64,000 nt of DNA, from positions 16,343,272 through 16,407,271 of the forward strand of contig OY755042.1 in assembly GCA_963576565.1 (NCBI GenBank), in the 5' to 3' direction. This DNA is from Aspidapion aeneum. Lineage: Eukaryota > Arthropoda > Insecta > Coleoptera > Brentidae. Every line of letters begins with the position of its first letter. The first letter of the stretch is position 1. Shown here in pieces: positions 11,503-22,765 of the stretch. Made by a program: the position numbers and the translations under genes. The notes beneath the pieces were generated by a model. That model did no database searches and had not been told where the DNA came from. It worked only from the letters and a program-made list of their open reading frames with translations.

Positions 11503-12667
11503 ACTAAACCTTAAAAAATTATTTATATATTAAATGATACATACACAAAATAATAAATATTGTAATTGATTGGTAAAAAACCATACAAATATATTGATAA
11601 ACCAAGCACTGTTTTGTTTAACTTTGCTATTATCATTTCTTGTAAGTGAATAAACTCTTCTCAATGAAACAGTTATTCTTGAAGATAATCATTCTTAAAT
11701 GTTGACTTTTTGGCAGCTTAACGAAGATCATGAGATTTAAATAGTATGTCCCGACCTTGGTTATGTAATTTGTGCAGTGTAGTCTTCGAAGCAGTAAGGC
11801 TCATAGTAGTCACACACCATATATATACTGAAAATCATAAAAAAAAACTATTACCCATAAAGTTTTGTCAACAACATACTGCATATGTTGCTGGGCAAAC
11901 CACCAACATTTCTAATGAGATCCGTGTCTGATAGTCACATTAAGAAGATAAAACCACATAAACTATTGTTTATCTTGGTAAAAACAGCAAAACTCTTTGT
12001 AATACAAAAATACCAATACATCTAACCTCAAAAAAGAAAATAATAAAACTTACCTTAAAATCTCTCGGAAAACTATGGATTAAATTCCCGTCTGAACTTT
12101 GGATACTACAAAGAGGAAAGTAATACCGAAATCTCATTGTTTTTGTTGAAAAACTGCAAGAAAATGGCAATTTAATAATGCGGCAGAAGAGGTTTTAGTA
12201 AGTACCTGAATAAAGGGGGGATGGAAAATCCAAACCACAGATAATTATTAAATAAAATAGAATAACGAAATAAACGCGAAACTGCAGCGCCTCTTTTGAG
12301 TTGTTTCGGAACCAATACTTAAGACCTGTCAATTTCTTAAGAGTTTCCTAGGTATGGTCTAGTCGTCAATTTCGGTAAATTGGATACGGTGGCGGCGTGG
12401 TTGCCATGACAAAATCATGCGCTCTGGCGGATCGGCTGTGGTTAAGTAAATTACACCATTATCAATATCGTGCGTCTGGATATTGTTTATATTTTGTATT
12501 TGTTTTCATTTTTTCGCACAATGTTGTCTGTGTATGATACAGATTGTGTTTTACTGGAATAGTCGTTTGCGAAGTGGAATGATGATATTAAAAAAGTACT
12601 TTTTATACTCTGAAGAGCCCCTCATATTAAAGGTAAATAATACGGGTTAGGTTAAAGATTAAGTGTA
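11503..12667. other. Non-coding stretch, no gene seen
   Basis: I found no supported coding region, RNA gene or repeat structure here. Confidence 0.45.
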
Positions 12668-15600
12668 CAGCATGTCCCATTTTCGATGGATTAAATGGGA
12701 AACTCTGTAATTATTAAAGATATCGATTTTCTGATTGCACCTTACCGTGTTGTTTTTTTCAGCCCTTAAAAATGGTGTAATCAGATTTTTGCGATACCGC
12801 GTAGTAATTGCATTTTTAATAATCCCTTATATCTCGCTCATATTTTTATTTTCTTGAAACCCTTTAATGGCAACTTTTTAAGAAGAAAATAATGACGTTG
12901 TTAATTTTTTAAAATGTTGTTTAGTTTTTGAAATATGGTATTTGTCATAAAAAATTAAATACGGACCTGGACTGTTTTAATTACTACTTTATATGCTTTT
13001 ATGCTATTATTATTACAAAATATGAAAAATTTAATATTTTTTTAAGGTTAAAAAAAATATTTAATATTTAAAAAAAAAATTATATCGAACATGGAAATTT
13101 CCAACATAAATATACAATAAAAATTGCTAGTTAAACGATTTTTAGTTGAACTGTTTTGATACTTGGCAAATTAAAATAGTTTTACGTTAACTTAAAGATT
13201 TGTTTGGAACAAAGTCTACGACAAATACAAAAAAAAATAACGAATTACAAAAAGTAATAACTAATTTTTCTTTAATGATATAAATGTTCAAACTGATTTT
13301 CATTATGTGTAAGACATTGTTGGCATTTTTTAGTAATTTTTCTTAACGCATTTTATATAAAAATATTTCTAGCGTTTAAATATTGAGATTTTGCTGCTTG
13401 AATAAAGCAGTCAAACATTACATTTTTCAAAAATGGATATGGTTGATTTCTTGCCATTTTAGAATAATTAGGAGTGAGACATTCACAAAAATGACAATGT
13501 CAATTCCATGCTTTTGTTTTTCTATATTGAAGTAAAGGAGGAGGCACTAAATACATTGTTTACCGGGATGAGCTGAATTTGAGATATTATTATGTTGAAG
13601 GCCAAACCTTCTTGATATTTTTAGCAAAAAAAATTGGGGGGGGGGTCATAGGATTTGTTTTCTAGCTATACTTATTTAAATGCGCGCCACTGAATTATGG
13701 AAAAATATGACCTTTTGTAGTTTTTTTGTAATAGCTTATCGCCAAATAATAATAAAAAAAAACTGATATTAGTTTTATTTTATTGACAAAAGAGCCCTTT
13801 AGGAAATTTTATCAATTTTTGACATTTAGTTTGCATCACATACCTACAGAGTTCGGTTGGGTTCGGTTCGGTTAAAAAAAAATACAAGAAAATAAACTAA
13901 AAATGCATAGTCAAAATTAACTTTACTTGCATTCATGTGAGTCGTTTTAACTATTCTAGAGTGATGTTTGCATAATAGATTATGTGATAAGCTTACAGGG
14001 TATTTAAAAAAAATAATTCAACGCATGTCATGTTTACTAATTGTCTACGGAATAGTGTATTTACCGCGGTGCGTCAAATGAGGTGAATTTAAGATATGTT
14101 ACTGCCCAAACCGTGCTGATACTTGTCTCAAAAAAATTGGGGGGTCATCGGTTTTGTTTTTGAGCTAAAATTATTTAAATGCGCGCCACTGGATTATGGA
14201 AAAATGCGAGTTTTTGTAGTTTTTTTGCTATAACTTCTCGTCAAAGAAAAAAAGCAATATTAATACTATTTTGTTGAAAAAAAAGAGTCTGTTTAAGTAT
14301 GTTCTCAATTTTTGATATATAGCGTGGGGACGAAAAGTGGTCTACTCACCTCTTTTCGGCGGTTTTACCAAAAATTTTTTGCATCAGAAAGAAAACTAAA
14401 TTGACAAAACTTTAAATATCAACTTTTAATCCCTATAAGGCGATAGAAGTTGTAGCAAAAATCCAGTATATAGCTACAAAACGAAACGGATGCCCCCCCA
14501 CCCCTAATTTTTCTAAGCAAGTTTCATGATGGCTCAGGCTCTAACATATCTCAAATTTACCTCATTTGACGCATTCCGGTAAACACACTATTCCGCTAGA
14601 CAGTTAGTACACCTATCATTTGTTAAATTTAAAAAATATTTGATTCAACCTGTAAGTTTACTACATAAACCATGTATGTAAATGTTACTTTATAACGACT
14701 GACATTGAAGCAAATGAATTTATTTTGACTATGCATTTTTAATTTTATTCCTTTAGGTATATTTAACAAATCCAAGTAATTATTCCTGTATTTCTATTAT
14801 TCATATTTTGCGCCACTCTGTAGATATGTGACGAAAACTACAAAAAATTGAGAACATACTTAAAAAGACTTTTTTTTTAACTAAATAAAATTAACATTGG
14901 TTTTTTATTTTTATTTGACAAGAAGTTATAGCGAAAAAACTACAAAAAGTTACATTTTTCTATATTCCAGTGGCGCGGATTTAAATAATTATAGCCGGAA
15001 AACAAAACCGCTGATCCCCAATTTCTTTGAGAAAAATATTTCGAGGGCTTGGGCCCTAACATATCATAAATTCACCTCATTTAACGCATCCCTGTAAACA
15101 CACTATTCCGTAGACAATTTGTAAACATGTCATGCGTTGAATTTTTTTTTTTTTGTAATATTCTATAAGCTTATCTCATAACCTATTTTGCAAACATCAC
15201 TCTAGAATAGTTTAAACGGCTACAAGAAAGCAAGTGAAGTTAATTTTGACTATGCATTTTTAGTTTCCTTTCTTTTTATTTCATAAACCTGAGGTATTTT
15301 TCCTGTATTTTTTTTTAAATTATTTTGAGCCACTATGTAGGTATGTGACTCAAAATATATGTCAAAAATTGATAAAATTCCTAAAAGGACTCTTTTCTCA
15401 ATAAAATAAGACTAATACCAGTTTTTTATTTTTATTTTCGAAGTTATTACAAAAAAACTACAAAAGGTCATATGTTTCCATATTTCAGTGGCGCGCATTT
15501 GAATAAGTATAGCTCGAAAACGAATTCTATGACCCCCCAATTTTCTTTGGTAAAAATATCAGGAAGATTTGGCCTTCAACATATCTGAAATTCAGCTCAT

Positions 15601-16077
15601 CTGACGCATCCCGGTAAAAAATATATTTAGTGCCTCCTCCGTTCATCAGTTGCTGTGCTACCATCAAATAATTACTCTGATATTATTTTTCTAACTTTTT
15701 AACGTTTTTTACTTTATTTATAAATCTCAACGTTTTCAAACAGATAAACTAAAAATCGTTCAACTAGTGTGTCTTGCAATTATTAATTTATATTTACGTT
15801 CGAAATTTCCGGGTTCGGACAACAAGTTTTATCATTTTAAGATAATAATAGCATGAAACCATTTAAAATAGAAATAAAAAAAGTCCAGGTCCGTATTTAA
15901 TTTTTTTTATGATAAATACCATATCTCAAAAACTAAACAATAATTAAAAAAATTCACAATGCCATTATTTTGTTAAGGGCTCAAAAAAAGAGCACAGCAA
16001 AGTGCAATCAGAAAATCGATATCTTTAATAACAACCGAGTTTCCCATTTTTAATCCGATCGAAAATGGGATACGCTG
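12668..16077. mobile_element. 3.4-kb palindromic foldback element with TA flanks
   Basis: Left terminus CAGCATGTCCCATTTTCGAT and the inverse of the right terminus (CAGCGTATCCCATTTTCGAT) match, with TA on both sides (12666-12667, 16078-16079). The arms contain a module of about 300 bp with AAATGCGCGCCACTG, repeated at about 13560-13880 and 14060-14340. Inverted copies lie at about 14830-15090 and 15350-15620, with a partial one at 14450-14590. A linker with TAGTCAAAAT and CTATTCTAGAGTGATGTTTG alternates with the modules. No transposase is encoded. Confidence 0.75.
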
Positions 16078-17514
16078 TACAGTCAAAATGTGAAAAAATC
16101 AAACCTGAATATTAACATTATTATATAGCCATCATGATTTTTTAACATGGTGGCAAGATACTCTAATTATGGTCAAAAATGTTACTTAGTACCCCCCAAA
16201 TTATACCGATAAGTTGACAGGCCCATGTGCTAATTAGGTATAGTCTTTAAAGCCTAGAAGAATGTTCCGAATTAGCTTAATCGTCATCCTTCCCCAACAA
16301 GGCTTGTCAACTTGCCCCAATACGCTTGTTAACTTATTTCGCTAGTGGAGCGAGATGAGAAAAATTTATTTTTATTCCTTTTGTTGTGTAGTTTTTTAGA
16401 AATTTAAGTCTTGCTTGTGCCATACTTATTTATCGTTTTCTTGCCCCACTCTCTTGTACTTTCCCACACAGCACAAAAAGCACATCAACGTTAAATTAAC
16501 ATGAACAAAAATAAAGTTATTTGTTACTAAAAACCAACCTCATACCATGTAATTTTTTTTTTATTAAATCTACATGTTTAAAGATAACTTAAAAACATGG
16601 AGAAATCAAGCTATAAAAATGTACTTTTTGCTGAAGTTTCTGGTGCTGTATATAACGTCTTTTTCACCCTGGTTATTTTTATGTGCTAAGTTCACACTTG
16701 AAAAGTCCTCCACAACATGTTCTAAAATGCTACTAAATTAAGACTTCTCAAACCTAACTAACTTTATGCGTCTCTTTTTGTCACGTTTTTTTTCAACATT
16801 TTTAACTTAAAAGTGACGCGAAAGGAAGTTATAAAAGTTCACTAGTTTAAGACTACTACACTTCAAGACAATTTTAAAGATGGCGCTCAAGGCAAGACAA
16901 AATATCTATATATTATACATTATGTTTTTTTTAAAAGCTAAACAAGATTTTTTAGCAGTAAACACTTTTACAGAATATTAATGTGTCTTTATTACGTTAA
17001 TAACTGATGCGTCCTGATTGTGAAGGATCGGGGATCAGTTCCTTAACAGATTTTTGGAGTTTAGAGGCCAAAAAACTCCCTGATAAATTTCGTCAAAGTG
17101 AAAAATACCGACAATAGGTGTCGCAGCTGCTAGTAAAATCTCAAAAATACTCGGTACTCGGTAGAAAAGCCATGCAAGTAGCGTTTTAAAATTCGTGTAG
17201 AAAAGGCGTGACTCTGATTGATTTTGACGTTGATCAAGTTTACTTGAAAATACCGTAAAAACATGGCTGTTTCAATTTGATAATGGCGTTATTAGAACGC
17301 AGTTTTTAGCAACGTTATTTTTTATAACATTAATGAATGACCTATTAAGCTTGTTTTCATATGTGAAATAAACGTTTTTTTTAGCAGCTTTTAAAATCAA
17401 CGTTTTTTTTCTCACGCGTTTTTTACGTGTTAAACACGTGATTGTGCTTTGTGGGTTTATTTTATGCATATGTGTATACGATTCGAAAGTACCTATAAGT
17501 CACGAGCCGCCACT
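16078..17514. other. Region upstream of the EcKinase-like gene, no gene seen
   Basis: AT-rich sequence without supported coding potential. It ends with the hAT-type terminus at 17515, so any distal promoter of the downstream gene lies in transposon-derived DNA. Confidence 0.4.
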
Positions 17515-17635
17515 GAAAAATCTAGTAATGTGTGTAATAAGTACCTAAACTAATAGGTTTTCAAAACAATAACATCCGTAAGTGAGATTTTGAATTAAGT
17601 AGCAAAGTTTGATTTAAACAAACAAAATCGAAAAT

Positions 17636-18433
17636 ATGAGTGTGTCTCTAGAAAGTGAATCAAAACTTTTTCAATGGGTAAAAAAAGCTTTAGAACATCA
17701 AAACATATTAAGTTTCCGAGTTACCACGAGCGAAGGTATAAAAAAAGGCAGTGGATATATTGGGTCTATACAAATTATTAAAGTTGATGCCATTAAAGAA
17801 AATTTACCAGTGACTTATGACCTGGTTATAAAAAGCAACGAGTCAACTAAAGAATCTCGTGAAAAGTTTCCAACAGACTTACTCTTTAACCGAGAAATCT
17901 ACGTTTACATGAAAGTTTTGCCTGAATTTCATAAATTTGAACTTGAAAAGGGTTTATCGCAATTTAATTTAATACCCAAGTGTTACAACGGTTTTGTTTT
18001 GGACGAGCAGGAAGTCCTTGTTTTAGAAAACATGAACAAACTGGGATTCGAAATGCATGACTCCAAAATACCATTAGATTTAAAACATCGAAGCCTTACC
18101 TTAGAAGCCTATGGCAAATGGCATGCTTTGTCATTTGCATTGCACGATCAAAAACCAGAATTATTTTCAATGTTATTTGATGATCTGCAGGATGTTATAG
18201 ACACAGTTTTTACTACAAAAGATATAGACGAATGGATGACTGTTAGTCAGGAAATTGTATTTACGCTTTTAAAGGAAAAAAATGAGTTGGAGTTGCTTCA
18301 AATGCTAAAAAACAAATTACAAAAAAGGTATAATATCTTGTATCATGAGATAAATAATGAAATAAAAGAAAGCAAATATACAGTTTTGACTCATGGAGAT
18401 TGTTGGAATAATAATTTTTTATTTCAATATCAG
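17636..18433 (+). CDS. EcKinase/CHK-kinase-like protein, exon 1
   Basis: Residues 1-266 of a cytosolic small-molecule kinase of the EcKinase (ecdysteroid kinase-like, CHK, formerly DUF1679) family. Members are thought to phosphorylate ecdysteroids or xenobiotics. The ATG at 17636 lies in a good context (GAAAATATGA). The N-lobe includes LVIKSN with the likely ATP-binding K66 and NREIYVY (E87). LVLENM (128-133) marks the hinge. The catalytic loop is HGDCWNNN with H253, D255 and N260 (the HxDxxxxN motif). The exon ends CAG|GTAAAT at 18433 in phase 0. Read-through gives a stop within about 50 bp, so splicing is required. Together with exon 2 the protein is about 414 residues, the usual family length. 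The natural substrate cannot be read from sequence. Confidence 0.88.
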
Positions 18434-20484
18434 GTAAATGCAGTGTGTTACATATTAATTATATTTTCGTTATCGAAGCATTAATTACAATTAACTCTTT
18501 GATATCGATTGACAAGTTGTTGAAATTTTGTTACTTATCTCTCTTAATTGTTATAGTTTTGGCAGGTAGGGGAGAATGGGGTGAGTTTGGACACTTTTTA
18601 GTTTTGTAATATTTCGATAAACATAATAGTTATCGGGAACCAAAACTGCGATAGCATGAGGACATATCTTTGCTATGCTATGCTATGTTCATAAGTAACT
18701 ATTTTTATCTACTATGTAATTAAAAAATATGTTTTTTTTTTAACAAGATGTATCCAATCTATCCCCTTTCCTAGGGAAACATTGGATACTGCATGGAAAA
18801 TTATTCAAAAGTGACTTCTGGCAGAACTATAGCAAACATTTATTTTGAAAAGTATTCTTATAGGCCAGTCAGTAGAGCGAAAAAAAGACCGTTAGTTTTT
18901 AAGAGAAATAAATAAAACAAACAAAAGAATTTTAAAAAAATTAATTAGAAAAAAATAACCTCAATATGCGACGCCCCTGGAGTGTCAATAATAGCTTTGA
19001 CACAAATTTCTGATCCGCCGTTTAAAAGAACATTTTATTTTCTCTAAAAAAGATATTTTAACATTTTTCCCTAAAATGCTTATACTTGATGTTGTATTAA
19101 AGTGACACCGCGTCATCAAAACCTTGATGGGCGGGAAGGGAGTAGAGGGGTACATACAGTGGCACGCACTTCCTTTAATTTTTTTATTGATATTGATTCC
19201 CAAAATGAGGCACTGCACTAATTAGTCATTAGCTTACTATTTTACTTGCTTTTTATTGATGTCTTCTTCTAAACGATTTCATTAGAAAGGAACATATATA
19301 CTCTTATCTGGTTGTTACGAACATATTATTGATTTAGCCGGGCTTTGACGTTTTCTATTCATTGTTGATTTGACTGTTTATGTCAAACAAACTATGAGGG
19401 AGCTTTTTACAAAACAAATTATTGTTTTTGCAACTAAATCAATGTTTGCACACATTTTAGTATAATTTTGGGTCCTCTTTTATGTTTCGGATCTTTATTT
19501 ATTAAGTACCTATTTGATTTCTCCTTTAAAAGGTCTTAGTATTTTATCATTCGAACATTAAACCCCGAGCGGCACACTGCATGTACAAAGTGAAACACTT
19601 ATTTTTTAAGGCTTCTTTACTTAGATTTTGCCGCAAAATTTGGTTTACCATAGCTATGACGCGGTGCCACTTATATACAACATCAACTATGGTTTTTCTG
19701 AAAACTCAAGAAAATATGATTTTTTTTCATGAATCTAAAAAATAACCCTAATTTCTGAATGCCAATTAAGTGCTAACCGTGGACTTGGTCCACTTGGGTG
19801 TTCCATCGTTTAAAAGATAATTTAATTTTCTACAACAAAGTCACACTTTCTATAAAATGCTTACGTTTTATAAAACTAAATAATTTCGGTTAATTTTGCA
19901 TATACTATGGAAATACATAGTAATAGGGTGTACTGCTAACACTTCAGAGTTCGTATCTGAGCAAGGGTACTACCCAGAGAACTTAATGATATCTCGTCTT
20001 GATTGGTTGGTCTTTATTTTAATGTTATTACAGATTTTCTGACAAAGAAGCATTTTCGAAGTTACAGACCACTAAAAAAAAATGGTCTGACAAAAAAACG
20101 TGCAGTCTTTTTTGTAGGAATATCTATTGCCTTTAACTTTTGTCTATAGCTTTTTTTTCTACAACGTACAGAAACCAAGTAATTTAAAAAAAACCTTTTG
20201 TGCACAGTAAATCCAAGATGGCGAGGGGAGTCGCCCCCCACTCAAGGACGCAAACTCAAATTTATTTTTAGAACTATAATGTCAACAACAGATGTCAAAA
20301 TCGCGCAAGATTAAATTCTATAATGACTGGACTATTAAAAATACAAATAAAACAACAGAGCTACAAAAGACAAAACTCCCTATGGGTTTTTTTGTATCTT
20401 CTTGGCACTTGGTCTCCAAAATAAATACAAATTAAAATAGAGAGGGAATACACTGGACGAAATGTGGAATGTTTAGTTACTATA
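18434..20484 (+). other. First part of the EcKinase intron, no element resolved
   Basis: This stretch of the 10.6-kb intron starts with the GTAAAT donor. It contains a GGGGAGAATGGGGTGAG-type terminus near 18567 that resembles a MITE end, and otherwise no feature I can support. Confidence 0.45.
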
Positions 20485-20850
20485 CCGGGTGGGCCAAAAA
20501 ACCGGTCAATTTTTTTTTCATTATAACTTTTGAACTATACCATCGATTTTAATGGGACAAACTGTACTTGGTAGAAAATTAATCAGAGTTTTGACTAAAT
20601 ATATTTTTTTGTCCGCAATCACAAAATCCAAGATGGCGGACGAAATTTAATTGTACCCTTCAAAAATGCTCGTTTATTTTTGTGTTGGGAACATGTTTTA
20701 AGTATTTCTTTAAATTAGTAAAAAAAGGTGCATTTTTGCCATGCCCAACAAGGTATGAATCAGCAAAATCGGTTCGGTGGTTATAAAAAAAGTATTTTTG
20801 TTACAACCATTGTTTTGAATATTATACGATTATAAATTTATTACTACTGA

Positions 20851-20854
<4 letters not shown>

Positions 20855-20942
<88 letters not shown>
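20855..20942. repeat. (AT)n microsatellite
   Basis: About 88 bp of uninterrupted AT dinucleotide, near the centre of the intronic TIR element. Confidence 0.95.
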
Positions 20943-20944
<2 letters not shown>

Positions 20945-21396
20945 AAAATTTATTACTACTGAACCGATTTAAATGAAATAAAAAACATTCTAGTGAGAAT
21001 TGATTGCTTTTTAAAGATCATGATCAAAATTTATCGTCATCTTAAAATTTAAGATGTCGGACAGAATCATACGTGATTCTTCAAAATGGACTGTTTATTC
21101 TTATTTTCTGAAAATGTTTTGGTGGCAATCCTATATTATGCAAAACTTTTTTTTGGAACCGCTGAACCGATTTTGCCGATTCTTACCTTGTTATGCGTGC
21201 AGCTTTTTTACTGATTTAAAAAAAGAACCAAAACATGTTTGAAGGGTACATGTTAACTTCGCCCGCCATCCTGGATTTTAAGATGGCGGACAAAAAGATA
21301 TATTTAGTCAAAACTCTAATTAATTCTTAGCCAAGTTCAGTTTCTCCCATTAAAATCGATTGTAAAGTTTAAAAGTTATAATGAAAAAAAAATGGA

Positions 21397-21857
21397 TCCA
21401 TGACAGATCTGACATCCTCCTAGCTAGCCTATTATCACATTTATTTATTTTAGCCTTGAAAACAGTTTTCTGTAAATATCTCAGAAAATAAAGCTCCTAC
21501 AAAGTTTTTAGTTACAACCCTAATTATTAAGCAAAATATAGTCTACTATATTCCGAAAACAGTGTATCGATACGATGCTCTGGTAAAAAGTTAGCATTTT
21601 TGATTTTGACCAAAATCTAATCAGCTCGTAAGAGTGTCGAACACTATATTACCTGAAAATTGTATGAAAATCGGTTTAGCGGTTTAGGAGCTACCGTGTT
21701 ACGGACAGAAAAAATATACACACAGACAGACATCACGACGATATTGCTAGGATAGGTCAAAATAAATCCAAATAACACATTTTGGCGTTATCTCAAAAAA
21801 AATTTTTCGTCGAAAATAATACCTTCTCTAGCCATTGCTACGCGGGCTAGGAAGGTA
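21397..21857 (+). repeat. Retroposon-like insertion in the right arm of the TIR element
   Basis: It separates two halves of the right inverted arm, so it arrived after the host element. It includes AAATCGGTTTAGCGGTTTAG and TTACGGACAG followed by CACACAGACAGACATC, typical of insect LINE/SINE 3' ends. A related segment (GCCTTGAAAACAGTTTT to ACTATATTCCGAAA) occurs at about 37707-37806. Confidence 0.55.
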
Positions 21858-22202
21858 AAAAATTGTCCGGTTTTTTTTTGGCCCAACCGGTATGTCCAAA
21901 GTCTCCCCGCGGGTGGCATACATACACAAAAAAAAAATACAAAAATAATCTCTTAATGTCTTAATATACTTCTTTCTATATATACCTCGTTTCCAATCAC
22001 ATACCCGCGATAATAAATGTTCATGTTAAAAGTTTTTAATAAAATAAAAATAATTTATTAATACAACAAACAAATCAATAAATTCGACGTTTCTGTTTTT
22101 GTGGTTTTTGTGGTTTTTCTAAAAAATCGATGTTCAGTACTAGCCGTTGGGAGAATTTTTTAAAATAAAACGACAAGTTTTATTTTGTATATACATATTA
22201 AG

Positions 22203-22765
22203 TGTCCACCATTGTTAACTTTGTTATTTTTAAGGATAGAGAAAAGTTTAAATTGGCAATGCAGTAAAATTTTGGACGCTCTTTAAGATGATTAAAAAAA
22301 GTCGAGCACTGCGTATTCGAGTTTTCGAGTTATTTCAAAAAACATAAAATAAATTTTAATTGAACACCCTTTATTTTATTATTTTTTCTTACAGGTCTTT
22401 CAATTCAAAACAAAAATTGTCTTTTAATTTTTTTTCCGAAGATATTCCAAATTCAAAATTACTTTATCTTAGACTTCTTTCCACCAAATAAAATTTTAAT
22501 ACGTAATTTTGAATTTAAAATACCTTCGTTATTTTTACTGGGAAAAAAAAGCAGACTAATTTTTGTTTAGAATTGACCTATCAGAAAAAATTATAAAACA
22601 CAAGGTGTTCAATTAATTTTTTATTGTTTTCTGAAAAAACTCCAAAACTCCAAAAAGCGATGTTCTATTTTTTTTTTATTTTAGTATCTTAAAGAGCATC
22701 AAAAATTCTAGGATAATTTAAACTTCTTTCTATCATTAATAATAAAAAAGTTAGCAATAGTGGAT
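22203..22765. mobile_element. 560-bp palindromic element
   Basis: The left half (TCCACCATTGTTAACTTTGT onward) is repeated inverted in the right half, ending TTAGCAATAGTGGA. The similarity, with substitutions, runs almost to the centre near 22485. GAACACC-type motifs flank the centre on both sides. Non-coding. Confidence 0.65.

Larger units (their letters stand above)
10071..17515. mobile_element. Candidate 7.4-kb hAT-type composite
   Basis: CAGTGGCGGCTCGCC at 10071 is matched inverted by GAGCCGCCACTG ending at 17515. The 8 bp outside are AAAAGTCT on the left and AAAAATCT on the right, seven of eight identical, as for an aged hAT target duplication. Inside are several other elements and no hAT transposase. 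The pairing could be coincidental because CAGTGGCG ends are common in this window. Confidence 0.4.
20485..21890. mobile_element. TA-flanked TIR element inside the EcKinase intron
   Basis: The left end CCGGGTGGGCCAAAAAACCGG and the right end CCGG-(T)n-GGCCCAACCGG are inverted copies, with TA at 20483-20484 and 21891-21892. The inner arms continue with CATTATAACTTTTGAACTAT on the left and its inverse near 21370. The right arm is split by an insertion at about 21397-21857. A (TA)n microsatellite lies within. No transposase. Confidence 0.75.

Noticed and set aside
13852..13874. TTCGG repeats here and at 38346-38363 as possible telomeric sequence
   Set aside because: They are only a few units long and are not the insect TTAGG or beetle TCAGG type; ordinary microsatellite.
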